Assembly: GCA_018268085.1 (NCBI GenBank)
Contig: JAFDXE010000012.1
Span: forward strand, 45,264 to 109,263
From: Bacteroidota bacterium
GTDB taxonomy: Bacteria; Bacteroidota; Bacteroidia; Chitinophagales; Chitinophagaceae
DNA length: 64,000 nt
Direction of reading: 5' to 3'
A model generated the notes under the pieces. The model had not been told where the DNA came from. It made no database searches and saw only the letters and a program-made list of their open reading frames with translations. The translations under genes and the position numbers were made by a program. This document shows positions 37,134 through 45,984 of this stretch, in pieces; within the stretch, counting starts at the first letter, position 1, and each line of letters opens with the position of its first letter.

Positions 37134-39227
37134 ATGAAGAAATTATTATATAGCATTTTATTTGCAGCTTCCGCTATGTCGGCTTCTGCGCAAATGACCG
37201 TTGACCGCAGCAAGCAACCCAAACCAGGTCCGGCTCCGGTTATCGATTTAAAAAATCCTGAAACATTTACTTTACCAAATGGCATGACCGTGCTGGTGGT
37301 AGAAAATCACAAATTACCAAGAGTGTCTGCTACATTAAGTATAGACATGGGCCCGGTAAGAGAGGGAGAAAAATCAGGTGTGATGAGCTTAATGGGGCAG
37401 ATGATGGCAGAAGGAACCAAATCAATGGATAAAGCAAAATTTGATGAATCCATAGACCTGATTGGCGCAGATGTGAATTTATTTTCATCAGGAGGTTCTG
37501 TAACAGCGCTCACCCGTTATTTCAGCCAGGCATTTTTACTGATGTCTGATGCGATTAAAGAGCCTGCATTTCCACAGGAATCATTTGAAAAATTACAGAA
37601 GCAAACTTTAACCAATTTAAAATCCGGCGAAAAAAGTGCTACTGCCATTTCAGGAAGAGTAGTAAATGCATTGAACTACGGAAAGCGTACAGCAATGGGT
37701 GAATTTGAAACAGAAGAAACGGTTAAGGCCATTACGCTGGAAGACATCAGGGATTTTTATAAGCGTTACATCACGCCTTCACGCAGCTACCTCACTTTCG
37801 TAGGTGATATTACTGCAGGCAAAGCAAAAGAACTGGCTACAAAAGCATTCGGATCATGGACAGGCAGGAAGTTGCCTGTGCCGGAAGTTGCCAATGCAGC
37901 TAACGTAGAAAAAACAGAAATTGATTTTGTAGATGTGCCAACAGCGGTGCAGGGAGAACTAGCGGTAACCAACCTTATCAATAATCCACTCAGTGGCAAA
38001 GATTATCATGCATTATTACTGGCCAACCAGATACTTGGTGGCGGTGCCGAAAGTAAACTGTTCATGAACCTCAGGGAGAAACATGGTTTTACTTATGGCA
38101 GTTATTCAAGAACAGGTGAAGGCCGTTTCCAGGGGCTATTTAAAACAAGTGCACAGGTACGCAGTGAAAAAGCAGACAGCGCAGTTGTAGAAATGCTGAA
38201 CGAAATTGATAACATGCGTAATGGTAAGATTACTGATCAGGAACTGGCAAGTGCAAAAGCAAAATACAACGGATCCTTCGCATTGAAAATGGAAGATCCT
38301 GCTAACACTGCAACGTATGCAACCAATATCCTGATCAATGGATTGGAGAAGGATTTTTACCGCACATTCCTGCAGAAAGTAAATGCAGTAACGGTAGCAG
38401 ATATTCAAAGAGTAGCAAAAAAATACTATTTGAAAGACAATGCACGCATCGTAATTGTAGGCAACGGTTCTAAAATTTTACCTAACCTGGAAAGACTGGG
38501 TTACTCTATTAAATTGTTCGATAAATATGCAGAACCCATTGCGAATAAACCAAAAGACACTAAGGTTGGTGAATCAGATAAAAATACAGATGCAGTAACC
38601 GCATTCTCCATTATCAGCGATTATTTAAAAGCAATCGGGGGCAAAGAGGAAGCCATGAAACTTACTTCTGTAAAAGCAGATTTATCATTGAGTGTTCAGG
38701 GAATGACTTTGCCCGGAACCATGGTAAGAATGGCACCAAACAAAGAGCACATAACATTAAAAATGGGAGAAAATGTGGTTATGGAAAGAATGTTTGATGG
38801 TGTGAAAGGATTCCAGGCGCAAATGGGACAAAAAGCCGATTTCGATACATCCGAGATCAAGGAAGCATTGGATGATAAGGCATTGATTCCGCAGTTATAT
38901 TATATCAGCAACGAATTCAAAACATCTTACCTTGGCGTTGATAAAGTAAATGATGAAGGTGCGTATAAGATCAAAGTAATTAAGCCGAGTGGTAAAACAA
39001 TTACTGAATACTATTCAATGAAATCGGGATTATTGTTGAGAACAGAAAGTGTAGAATCTCAGGGCGGACAGGAAATATCCGTTACCACAGACTACAGCAA
39101 CTACCGTAAAGTGGGCAACCTGATGTTCCCTTTCACTTTCACGCAGTCGGCAGGTGGACAAGACCTTGAATTCAAGAGTTCAGAAATAAAGATCAATGAA
39201 GGAGTAAGCGATGCAGATTTTAAATAA
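37134..39227 (+). CDS. M16-family non-catalytic partner fused to a LolA-like C-terminal domain
   Basis: 697 residues. A signal peptide (about 1-20) precedes an M16 fold (about 40-470) in which the expected HxxEH is replaced by GVMSLMGQMMAEGT, so no zinc site can form. The later GGGAESKLFMNLREKHGFTYGSYS segment is the substrate-binding part of M16 partners. Residues about 485-697 form a second domain resembling outer-membrane lipoprotein-sorting (LolA-like) or DUF4292-type beta sheets (YLKAIGGKEEAMKLTSVKA). It is encoded 31 bp after the active subunit; a terminator follows. Confidence 0.87.
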   Translation: MKKLLYSILFAASAMSASAQMTVDRSKQPKPGPAPVIDLKNPETFTLPNGMTVLVVENHKLPRVSATLSIDMGPVREGEKSGVMSLMGQMMAEGTKSMDKAKFDESIDLIGADVNLFSSGGSVTALTRYFSQAFLLMSDAIKEPAFPQESFEKLQKQTLTNLKSGEKSATAISGRVVNALNYGKRTAMGEFETEETVKAITLEDIRDFYKRYITPSRSYLTFVGDITAGKAKELATKAFGSWTGRKLPVPEVANAANVEKTEIDFVDVPTAVQGELAVTNLINNPLSGKDYHALLLANQILGGGAESKLFMNLREKHGFTYGSYSRTGEGRFQGLFKTSAQVRSEKADSAVVEMLNEIDNMRNGKITDQELASAKAKYNGSFALKMEDPANTATYATNILINGLEKDFYRTFLQKVNAVTVADIQRVAKKYYLKDNARIVIVGNGSKILPNLERLGYSIKLFDKYAEPIANKPKDTKVGESDKNTDAVTAFSIISDYLKAIGGKEEAMKLTSVKADLSLSVQGMTLPGTMVRMAPNKEHITLKMGENVVMERMFDGVKGFQAQMGQKADFDTSEIKEALDDKALIPQLYYISNEFKTSYLGVDKVNDEGAYKIKVIKPSGKTITEYYSMKSGLLLRTESVESQGGQEISVTTDYSNYRKVGNLMFPFTFTQSAGGQDLEFKSSEIKINEGVSDADFK

Positions 39228-39247
39228 TGATTTCTTTTAAGTAATAC

Positions 39248-39275
39248 AAAGGCCTCCGGTTTCGGGGGCCTTTTT
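39248..39275 (+). terminator. Terminator after the M16 operon
   Basis: An 11-bp stem with one T-G pair (39248-39258 with 39263-39273), loop GTTT, then T residues. Confidence 0.88.
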
Positions 39276-39319
39276 GTTGGGATATGATGTAAAGTATTGT
39301 TGCCACAAATATTCAATAC

Positions 39320-39357
39320 TTTGCTCAATGTCTCTCCGCAGGAGGACGTTGAGCAAA
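39320..39357 (-). repeat. REP-like palindromic element, copy 1 (inverted)
   Basis: Arms beginning TTTGCTCAATGTC and ending GACGTTGAGCAAA around loop GCA, with one bulged T. The core CAAyGTCT..AGACrTTG is shared with 39385-39414 and 46985-47022; this copy is in reverse orientation to those two. The outer arms (TTTGCTC/GAGCAAA) differ from the other copies but still pair. Confidence 0.7.
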
Positions 39358-39384
39358 CATACTATTATATACTCTGGTTAAAAA

Positions 39385-39414
39385 CCCAACGTCTCCCTTC
39401 AGGAAGACATTGGG
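39385..39414 (+). repeat. REP-like palindromic element, copy 2
   Basis: CCCAACGTCTCC and GGAAGACATTGGG around loop TTCA. Two C-A mismatches occupy the same stem positions as in the copy at 46985 (they are G-U pairs in minus-strand RNA). It lies 27 bp from copy 1 in opposite orientation. Confidence 0.7.
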
Positions 39415-39430
39415 GGAAGGATGATTTGTA

Positions 39431-39455
39431 TTTACACAGTGTTACGCTGTGCAAA
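39431..39455. repeat. Additional hairpin in the M16-bshC gap
   Basis: TTTACACAGTG, loop TTA, CGCTGTGCAAA: an 11-position stem with one wobble and one A-C mismatch. Its sequence is unrelated to the two REP-like units just upstream. Nothing else was recognised in 39276-39590. Confidence 0.55.
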
Positions 39456-39590
39456 ACCTCAGCGTATTCTTTAGTTTAAAAAATTTCACTAAAAGGGAGT
39501 AAAATAGAAACTCACTTGCCAATTTAAAATTATCAAAGGAAGTTTTAGCCGTTAAAACCATTAACTAAAAATCACCACCCCGGCAAATCA

Positions 39591-41198
39591 TCACATTCCC
39601 TGCTTCTCCTCCACCACGCAAAACTCCTGCTCCATTCCCAGGGAATGCTCATACAGCATCTCCATAAATGCTTTGCCCCATACAGCATAATATGGCAAGA
39701 GATTATCAATTCTTTCCTGTAATGTACCACCGGGAAATAAGGCTGATTTTAATTTAGATATCTGCCGCTGCGCCGCCTCAAATTTTAATTTTTCAGCTTT
39801 CAGTATCTTTTTTTCAAGTATCGCTATTTTCTTTTGTGATTGAATAAACAATGCCTGCACATGCCGCTCTAAGCTTTTATCAACAGCAGATGCGACCTGC
39901 ACGATACCGTTGTATAATTTTTCCAATTGCACACTTTCTTTATTCAACTGCAATTGCTGTTGGCTGTGTTTGCTAACAAAAGTATTTACCAGTTGCTGTT
40001 CACTATTAAAAATTTCATTTTTATCCAAACCCAGCTTCTCCATTAACGCTGCATTTTTTTTATTCACTACCAGGAACGAATTGCGTAATACGATTACCGG
40101 GAACGGTACCGCTGCCGCTTCAAAAACCTGCTTTAACTCCAGCCAGTACGCCAGTTCACCTCCGCCGCCAATGAATACCACGTTCGGCAAAATCATCTCC
40201 TGGAAAACAGGACGCAATATAACGTTGGGGCTGAAACGCTCCGGGTAATTTTTTAATTCGGTAAATAATTCCTCTCTGGTAAAATGTAAACTGGTATTTG
40301 CTATGGTAAAACCAGACGGCGTTTGCTCTATGCGCTCCCGTATATCATCTTTCAGGTAAAAAAGATTGATTTCACGCCCTGCCACCTGCACTTTATATTT
40401 ACCCGGAAGTGCGGCAATGGTTTCATTTACTGCCTTTTGCGAAAATTGTTCTTCCAGTTCTTTTGCAACCACATTACTGAATTCGCTTTTTAAGACCGCG
40501 TTATCCGGAAGTAAAATAATCAGTCCTTTATCGGCAAACAATGCATGTACAAACTCAAACGTTGCCTGTTGAACTGTTTTACCAACCGTATAACATTGCT
40601 TTACCAGCGCCAGTATTTCCTTTCCATACAATTCAACAGACAATTGCGCTTCTATAGCGGCAATCATTTCAATGAAGGCCTTATCAATTTTCATTCTGCC
40701 CACTGCACCTTTCTGTTTTGTTTCCCATTGATATTTTTTTCCGTTGATGAACACTTCTCCCAATTCTTCAAGGTCTGCATCTTCACTTCCCATATAATAC
40801 ACGGGTACAAAGCAACAATCCTTAACCTGCTCATTCAATAAATCCGCCAGTTTAATTGCATGAATGATCTTAAATACAAAATACAAATGCCCTGTAAAAA
40901 TATTCGGTTGGTGTGCCGTACATATCGTGTAACAATTATCCTGTAAAAGCAAATCAATGTTTGATCGAACTTTTTCATGCGCATCAACAGTTGCATACTG
41001 TTTGTTTAATTCATCTACCAGTACTGTTCGGTTACACTGATATTTTTTTCGTTGCTGGATCGCCTGCTGAATACCGGCAATACCCGGCTCATGGGCATAG
41101 AATTTCCTTAATGATTGTTCTCCTGCCAGGTAATCTGCTGTAATGGATGAAAATGCTTTTGTATGGCTATAAGGTAAATACGTTGCTGTAACTTTCAT
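39591..41198 (-). CDS. bshC: Bacillithiol biosynthesis cysteine-adding enzyme BshC
   Basis: BshC joins cysteine to glucosaminyl-malate in the last step of bacillithiol synthesis. The 535-residue length and segments such as CYTICTAHQPNIFTGHLYFV, VPVYYMGSEDADLEELGE, RPVFQEMILPNVVFIGGGGE and the long coiled-coil (about 430-495) fit the family. The final domain ends near the C-terminal VWGKAFMEMLYEHSLGMEQE. bshA and bshB are not in the window. A possible bacillithiol-using YfiT/DinB protein is at 21077-21601. Confidence 0.93.
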   Translation of the reverse strand: MKVTATYLPYSHTKAFSSITADYLAGEQSLRKFYAHEPGIAGIQQAIQQRKKYQCNRTVLVDELNKQYATVDAHEKVRSNIDLLLQDNCYTICTAHQPNIFTGHLYFVFKIIHAIKLADLLNEQVKDCCFVPVYYMGSEDADLEELGEVFINGKKYQWETKQKGAVGRMKIDKAFIEMIAAIEAQLSVELYGKEILALVKQCYTVGKTVQQATFEFVHALFADKGLIILLPDNAVLKSEFSNVVAKELEEQFSQKAVNETIAALPGKYKVQVAGREINLFYLKDDIRERIEQTPSGFTIANTSLHFTREELFTELKNYPERFSPNVILRPVFQEMILPNVVFIGGGGELAYWLELKQVFEAAAVPFPVIVLRNSFLVVNKKNAALMEKLGLDKNEIFNSEQQLVNTFVSKHSQQQLQLNKESVQLEKLYNGIVQVASAVDKSLERHVQALFIQSQKKIAILEKKILKAEKLKFEAAQRQISKLKSALFPGGTLQERIDNLLPYYAVWGKAFMEMLYEHSLGMEQEFCVVEEKQGM

Positions 41199-41298
41199 GC
41201 GACCGTTCGTTGCTGTAAAATTTATTTATCCTTTTATTTCAGTTGATGAAGGTAGGAATTGTACAGCTTTTTCTAACAAACCCGATCTTATTTGAGAT

Positions 41299-42291
41299 TT
41301 AATTATTGCTTTTCGTAAGTCCGAATTCCTTTGCCGTTTGAAACACTGAATAAAATCCTTTATCCATTCCGAATTTGCCTGCTTTACCACCCTGCGTTTC
41401 GCCTTCGCCCGGATCAACCAGTACACGATGCCCCATGTGTTGCACTTCATATAAAATAATCACGGTCTCCCCTGCCTTATTATGATATTCTTTTCTGCTG
41501 ATATCGGCTACACCGGCATAACCATTTTCCGTTAGATCGGCAGTTGTATCACATTGATGTATGCCCGCCCATTGTTCTACCAGCAAAGCTGCATTGCGGT
41601 GATTCACCAGCGGATCATTCATGCCCTGGTAAATGATCATTGAAGGATATTTTCCATTGTATCCCGGGTTCTGTTCTTTTACTTTATCTACCAACACTTC
41701 CTGCGACGGAGGCTTTGTTGCCATCATCGCTCCTGCAGAAGCAAATACATTGGTTGCAAGTTGGTAAACACCCCCGGCGAAAATAGCGCCCGATCTGAAT
41801 TTCTCCGGATGAGTGGCCAGCATCACTACAGCCATCGCAGCTCCTGCTGAAACACCCGTTACAAAAATCCTGTTTGTATCAATACGATAATGTTGCTCTA
41901 CGTACTTCACCTGTTCATAAATTGATTCGCATTCGCCTCTTCCTTTGTCTGTATCTGCACTCCGGAACCAATTGAAACAGCCGCTCATGTTATTCGATAT
42001 TTTTTGCTGCGGATAAACTACCAGGAAATGATATTGCCTTGCCAGTTTGTTCCATCCAGTTAAGCGTGCTACTTCTTTTGCGGTTTGTCCGCACCCATGC
42101 AATACCACCACGAGCGGCATCATTGCCGTATCTTTTTTATTGCCCGGATCATAGAGGAACATTTTTAAATTACCGGGGTTGGAACCAAAATCATCAATGC
42201 GTTCAACATCAGCATCCTCCTGCGCTGCCGCAGTGATGCCGATTATAGTAAAAATTAAAATAAAGATGGAAAACAGCGACAATTTCATCAT
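41299..42291 (-). CDS. Exported PHB-depolymerase-family esterase
   Basis: 330 residues with a signal peptide (about 1-22, ending TAAAQ). The alpha/beta-hydrolase features of the extracellular PHB depolymerase/feruloyl-esterase group are visible: oxyanion segment VVVLHGCGQTAKEVA, CFNWFR, the nucleophile elbow FVTGVSAGAAMAVVM (Ser about 148), IYQGMNDPLVNHRNA with a likely acid residue, and a histidine in VQHMGHRVLVDPGEG. The true substrate may be a polyester or a plant-wall ester. The first in-frame codon at 42297 is TTG, so the ATG at 42291 is used. Confidence 0.85.
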   Translation of the reverse strand: MMKLSLFSIFILIFTIIGITAAAQEDADVERIDDFGSNPGNLKMFLYDPGNKKDTAMMPLVVVLHGCGQTAKEVARLTGWNKLARQYHFLVVYPQQKISNNMSGCFNWFRSADTDKGRGECESIYEQVKYVEQHYRIDTNRIFVTGVSAGAAMAVVMLATHPEKFRSGAIFAGGVYQLATNVFASAGAMMATKPPSQEVLVDKVKEQNPGYNGKYPSMIIYQGMNDPLVNHRNAALLVEQWAGIHQCDTTADLTENGYAGVADISRKEYHNKAGETVIILYEVQHMGHRVLVDPGEGETQGGKAGKFGMDKGFYSVFQTAKEFGLTKSNN

Positions 42292-42356
42292 ACTCAATTT
42301 TTCTTCCCAACGCAGTGGAAGAATGATGTATTGCCTGCATAAACATGCATTCAGAT

Positions 42357-43667
42357 TTATTTAACAACCTCGCCTTCGAGGTCGAAATCATAAGCCTTTG
42401 TCATTTTAACCTGTACGAATTCACCCGGGTGTAATTTTTTATCACTGTTTACGATCACTTCATTGTCAACTTCCACGCTATCAAACTCTGTGCGGCCCAG
42501 GTAACGGCCCGCTTCCTTTTTGTCGATCATCACTTTAAAAGTCTTGCCAACTTTCTCCATATTTTTTTCCAGTGATATCTCCTGTTGCAGTTCCATTATT
42601 TCCTGTGCCCGTTCTTCTTTTTCTTCTGCAGGAACATCATCAGCCAGGTCGTGTGCGCTCGTACCTTCTTCATGGCTATACGTAAATGTTCCAACCCTGT
42701 CGAACCGCATCTTTTGCAAAAACATTTTCAGTTCTTCTATATCATCTCTCGTTTCTCCGGGGAAGCCGGCAATTAATGTAGTACGCAAACAGATATCCGG
42801 TATTTTATTCCTGATCTCGCCCACAAGATCTTCCATTTCCTCCCGGGTGATCTGCCGCTTCATTGCCTGCAGCATCTTATTGCTTGCATGCTGTAAAGGC
42901 ATATCGAGATAGTTGCAAATATTTTCCCTTTCCTTCATCACATCAATGATCTCCAATGGAAATTTTGAAGGATATGCATAATGCAAACGGATCCATTCCA
43001 ACCCCTTCACATCTGCCAGTGCATGCATTAACTTCGGTAATTCTCTTTTCTTGTAGATGTCGAGCCCGTAATACGTTAATTCCTGGGCAATAAGCATCAC
43101 TTCCTTTACACCGCGGTTTACCAATTGCTTTGCTTCTTCCACCAGGCTTTCAATACTCCTGCTTACATGATTTCCCCTCATTAATGGAATAGCACAGAAC
43201 GAACATGTACGGTTGCAGCCCTCGCTTATTTTCATGTATGCATAATGCTGTGGTGTGCTCAGCAATCTTTCTCCAACGAGTTCCCCTTTATAATCGGCTT
43301 CAAATCGTTTAAGGATCAACGGTAGTTCCATGGTTCCGAAGAAAGCATCCACTTCCGGAATTTCCTGTTCCAGGTTGGATTTATATCTTTCACTCAGGCA
43401 ACCAGTAACATACACTTTATCGAGTTTACCCCGCTTCTTTAATTCAACATTATCTAAAATAGTATTGATACTTTCTTCCTTGGCTTTTTCAATAAAACCA
43501 CAGGTATTGATGATAACGATGTTATGATCTTTCTTTGCACTTTCATGTACCGTATCAATATCGTTGGCAAGTAATTGCCCGCTTAATACTTCACTATCAA
43601 CCATATTCTTACTACAGCCGAGCGTGATGATGTTTACTTTGTCTTTCTTAATGCTTTTTGTTTTCAT
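42357..43667 (-). CDS. rimO: Ribosomal protein S12 methylthiotransferase RimO
   Basis: A radical-SAM enzyme with two iron-sulfur clusters that adds a methylthio group to an aspartate of ribosomal protein S12. The UPF0004 domain begins with NIITLGCSKNMVDSE, the radical-SAM CxxxCxxC is in SEGCNRTCSFCAIPLMRG, and a C-terminal TRAM domain (about 370-436) ends the protein. RimO rather than MiaB is favoured by CSKNMVDSE. The start at 43667 follows a -7 box at 43677-43684; the in-frame ATG at 43706 lies upstream of it. Confidence 0.93.
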   Translation of the reverse strand: MKTKSIKKDKVNIITLGCSKNMVDSEVLSGQLLANDIDTVHESAKKDHNIVIINTCGFIEKAKEESINTILDNVELKKRGKLDKVYVTGCLSERYKSNLEQEIPEVDAFFGTMELPLILKRFEADYKGELVGERLLSTPQHYAYMKISEGCNRTCSFCAIPLMRGNHVSRSIESLVEEAKQLVNRGVKEVMLIAQELTYYGLDIYKKRELPKLMHALADVKGLEWIRLHYAYPSKFPLEIIDVMKERENICNYLDMPLQHASNKMLQAMKRQITREEMEDLVGEIRNKIPDICLRTTLIAGFPGETRDDIEELKMFLQKMRFDRVGTFTYSHEEGTSAHDLADDVPAEEKEERAQEIMELQQEISLEKNMEKVGKTFKVMIDKKEAGRYLGRTEFDSVEVDNEVIVNSDKKLHPGEFVQVKMTKAYDFDLEGEVVK

Positions 43668-43676
43668 AACAGGGCG

Positions 43677-43684
43677 CAAAGTTA
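43677..43684 (-). promoter_or_regulatory. Putative -7 box TAACTTTG for rimO
   Basis: A minus-strand TAnnTTTG match ending 9 nt before the ATG at 43667. Confidence 0.45.
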
Positions 43685-43799
43685 ACGAAACATAACGGGG
43701 CGGCACAGTTGTTTCAACGCATTCTTATAAAATAACCCGGTACGGAATTCGTTAATGAATTTTGCAGGTTTTACGACAAAAGATTTTTTAAAAAATAAT

Positions 43800-43807
43800 T
43801 AAATTTG
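43800..43807 (+). promoter_or_regulatory. Putative -7 box TAAATTTG directly before the amidotransferase cassette
   Basis: A TAnnTTTG match ending 4 nt before the ATG at 43812, the same geometry as at purK and the HYC-type gene. Confidence 0.5.
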
Positions 43808-43811
43808 CAGG

Positions 43812-44642
43812 ATGAATACGAAAAACCGGAAAAAAGTGAAGGTAGCGATACTCGACCTGTATGAAGGTGTTCCCAACCAGGGCATGCGATGTATCAGGGA
43901 GATCCTGAACCAGTTTTCTGAGGAAAATGACATTGATTTACAGACAGATGAATTTGAAGTTCGTATTCAGAAAGAAGTTCCCGGCCTCGATTACGACATT
44001 TATATTTCCAGCGGCGGACCGGGCAGTCCATTGGAAACCGAGGGCAGCGAATGGGAAAAAGTGTTCTTTGGCTGGCTGAACCGGGTTGAAAAATTCAACG
44101 ACAACGAAACCAACCTCATCAAAAAACAGGTATTTTTTATATGCCATTCGTTCCAACTGGTATGCAGGCATTATAAAGTGGCCGACGTAACCAAAAGAAA
44201 AAGCACTGCTTTTGGCGTTTTTCCCATCCATTATTTAACCAGCGCCGAAAATGAACCTGTTTTTGAAGGATTGAAAGATCCGTTCTATGCGGTTGACAGC
44301 CGGGATTTCCAGGTAATTCAGCCCCACCAGCATACATTAAAACAAATGGGTGCAAGCATACTGGCAATTGAAAAAGCCCGTCCGCATGTTCCTTTGGAAA
44401 GAGCCGTGATGGCCATTCGTTTCAATGAGAATATGATTGGCACGCAATTTCACCCCGAAGCGGATGCCATTGGTATGTCGCTTTACCTGCAAACAGAAGA
44501 AAAGAAAAAAACGGTGATTGAAAATCATGGCGAAGAAAAATGGCGATCCATGATTGAACACCTGAATGATCCGGATAAGATCATGAGTACGTATGCGCAC
44601 ATTCTCCCCAATTTTTTAAGCCAGGCATTGGATAGGTTATAA
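43812..44642 (+). CDS. Stand-alone class I glutamine amidotransferase-like protein
   Basis: 276 residues with a class I GATase fold: oxyanion strand YISSGGPGSP (64-73), nucleophile C111 in FFICHSFQLVCRH (C-x-x-x-Q kept, but the usual Gly after the elbow is Ser), and His214/Glu216 in GTQFHPEAD. The triad is complete, so glutamine hydrolysis is plausible. No synthase domain is fused; a C-terminal extension (about 225-276) is helical. It resembles GMP-synthase-like stand-alone amidotransferases. It heads a three-gene same-strand cassette whose next member is ATP-grasp-like; the ammonia acceptor is unknown. Confidence 0.8.
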   Translation: MNTKNRKKVKVAILDLYEGVPNQGMRCIREILNQFSEENDIDLQTDEFEVRIQKEVPGLDYDIYISSGGPGSPLETEGSEWEKVFFGWLNRVEKFNDNETNLIKKQVFFICHSFQLVCRHYKVADVTKRKSTAFGVFPIHYLTSAENEPVFEGLKDPFYAVDSRDFQVIQPHQHTLKQMGASILAIEKARPHVPLERAVMAIRFNENMIGTQFHPEADAIGMSLYLQTEEKKKTVIENHGEEKWRSMIEHLNDPDKIMSTYAHILPNFLSQALDRL

Positions 44643-44735
44643 CAGAGCGTTCTGTTATTTACTTCATCTGCCAGCGCTGCAGTTCGTTAAGCGGAATAAT
44701 GTTTATTTTTATCCGGGCAAACAACCAACTACACC

Positions 44736-45926
44736 ATGGATAAAAAACTCAGACAGCAGTTCAACACATCATTTTCAGAAGAAAAATATAAAGCGTACAT
44801 GGAAAAGATCGAAGCGATACATCCGGGTGCGCTCGATTTCAGGAATGCAGAAACACCTGTATTCATTCCCAAAGATTTTAAAAATAAGATGCTTGCATCC
44901 TGCGAGAACATCATTGATGTAATTGTATCCCCTAATTTTAAACAGCTTACAGAAAGAAGTATCCCGAAAGAGCTGCTCGTTCCCAACGAAAACGAACACA
45001 CGCAGTTTGTGGTTTTTGATTTTGGTGTGTGCGAAAATGATAAAGGTGAAATTGAACCACAACTCATAGAAATGCAGGGCTTCCCTACGCTCTTTGCATT
45101 GCAGGCATTGCACAGCGATATTACCCGTACGTATGCCAATGTTCCCGACAATTATTCTTCTTACCTGAATGGTTATACAAAAGAAACCTATTTGCAAACT
45201 TTTAAAGAAATAGTAATAGGCAACCATGATGTTGAAAATGTAATTCTGCTGGAGATATACCCGGAACAACAAAAAACCCGGATAGATTTTTACGCCACAC
45301 AACAATTGATTGGCGTGCAGGCTGTGTGTTTAACAAAACTTATGGCCGAAGGCAGCTCTCTCTACTATCTGAACAATGGTAAAAAAACGCAGGTAAAAAG
45401 AATTTACAACCGGTTGATTTTTGATGACCTCAATCAACAGGAAATACCATCGGGCACCATCGACCTTACAAAGGCGTATGATGTAGAATGGGTGCCGCAC
45501 CCGAACTGGTTTTATCGCATCAGTAAGTTTACATTGCCATTCATCAACGATCCGCATGTTCCGGAAACATTTTTCTTAAATGAATTGAAACAACCGGTTA
45601 ACCTCGAAGAGTATGTTTTGAAACCTTTGTTTTCGTTTGCAGGTATGGGTGTGGTGATTGATGTAACGCAATCTGACATCGACAATATAAAAGATCCTGA
45701 AAACTGGATACTGCAGCGCAAAGTAAATTATGCACCGGTTATCGAAACCATGGATGAACCTGCTAAAGCGGAGATCCGTTTGTTTTATTTCTGGAAAGAT
45801 GAATGGTCTCGCCCAATTGCCGTACACAACCTCGCAAGGCTTAGCAAAGGGAAGATGATCGGCACACGCTACAATAAAGAAAAAACATGGGTAGGCGGCT
45901 CCATCGCCTATTTTGAAAAAGACTGA
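44736..45926 (+). CDS. Uncharacterised protein with ATP-grasp-like C-terminal half
   Basis: 396 residues, no signal peptide or membrane segment. I do not recognise a named family. The C-terminal part looks like an ATP-grasp nucleotide site: EYVLKPLFSFAGMGVVIDV (292-310; Lys296 and the Gly-rich turn), WILQRKV (324-330) as the hinge strand, AEIRLFYFW (345-353), and GTRYNKEKTWVGG (376-388) in the place of the metal-ligand loop. The N-terminal half has IEPQLIEMQGFPTLFALQ and KRIYNRLIFDDL. If so, it would join a carboxylate to an amine or ammonia. It lies 93 bp after the amidotransferase gene, which suggests that ammonia or a glutamine-derived product is passed on. Confidence 0.6.
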   Translation: MDKKLRQQFNTSFSEEKYKAYMEKIEAIHPGALDFRNAETPVFIPKDFKNKMLASCENIIDVIVSPNFKQLTERSIPKELLVPNENEHTQFVVFDFGVCENDKGEIEPQLIEMQGFPTLFALQALHSDITRTYANVPDNYSSYLNGYTKETYLQTFKEIVIGNHDVENVILLEIYPEQQKTRIDFYATQQLIGVQAVCLTKLMAEGSSLYYLNNGKKTQVKRIYNRLIFDDLNQQEIPSGTIDLTKAYDVEWVPHPNWFYRISKFTLPFINDPHVPETFFLNELKQPVNLEEYVLKPLFSFAGMGVVIDVTQSDIDNIKDPENWILQRKVNYAPVIETMDEPAKAEIRLFYFWKDEWSRPIAVHNLARLSKGKMIGTRYNKEKTWVGGSIAYFEKD

Positions 45927-45984
45927 TTGCAGATTACTGGCTGAATAATTGTTAACTGTAAAACCTCAGCCCAATACCACGAAC

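Noticed and set aside
41226..41450. 74-codon minus-strand frame at the esterase 3' end
   Set aside because: It overlaps the real esterase frame for most of its length and has a basic, low-complexity composition typical of shadow frames.
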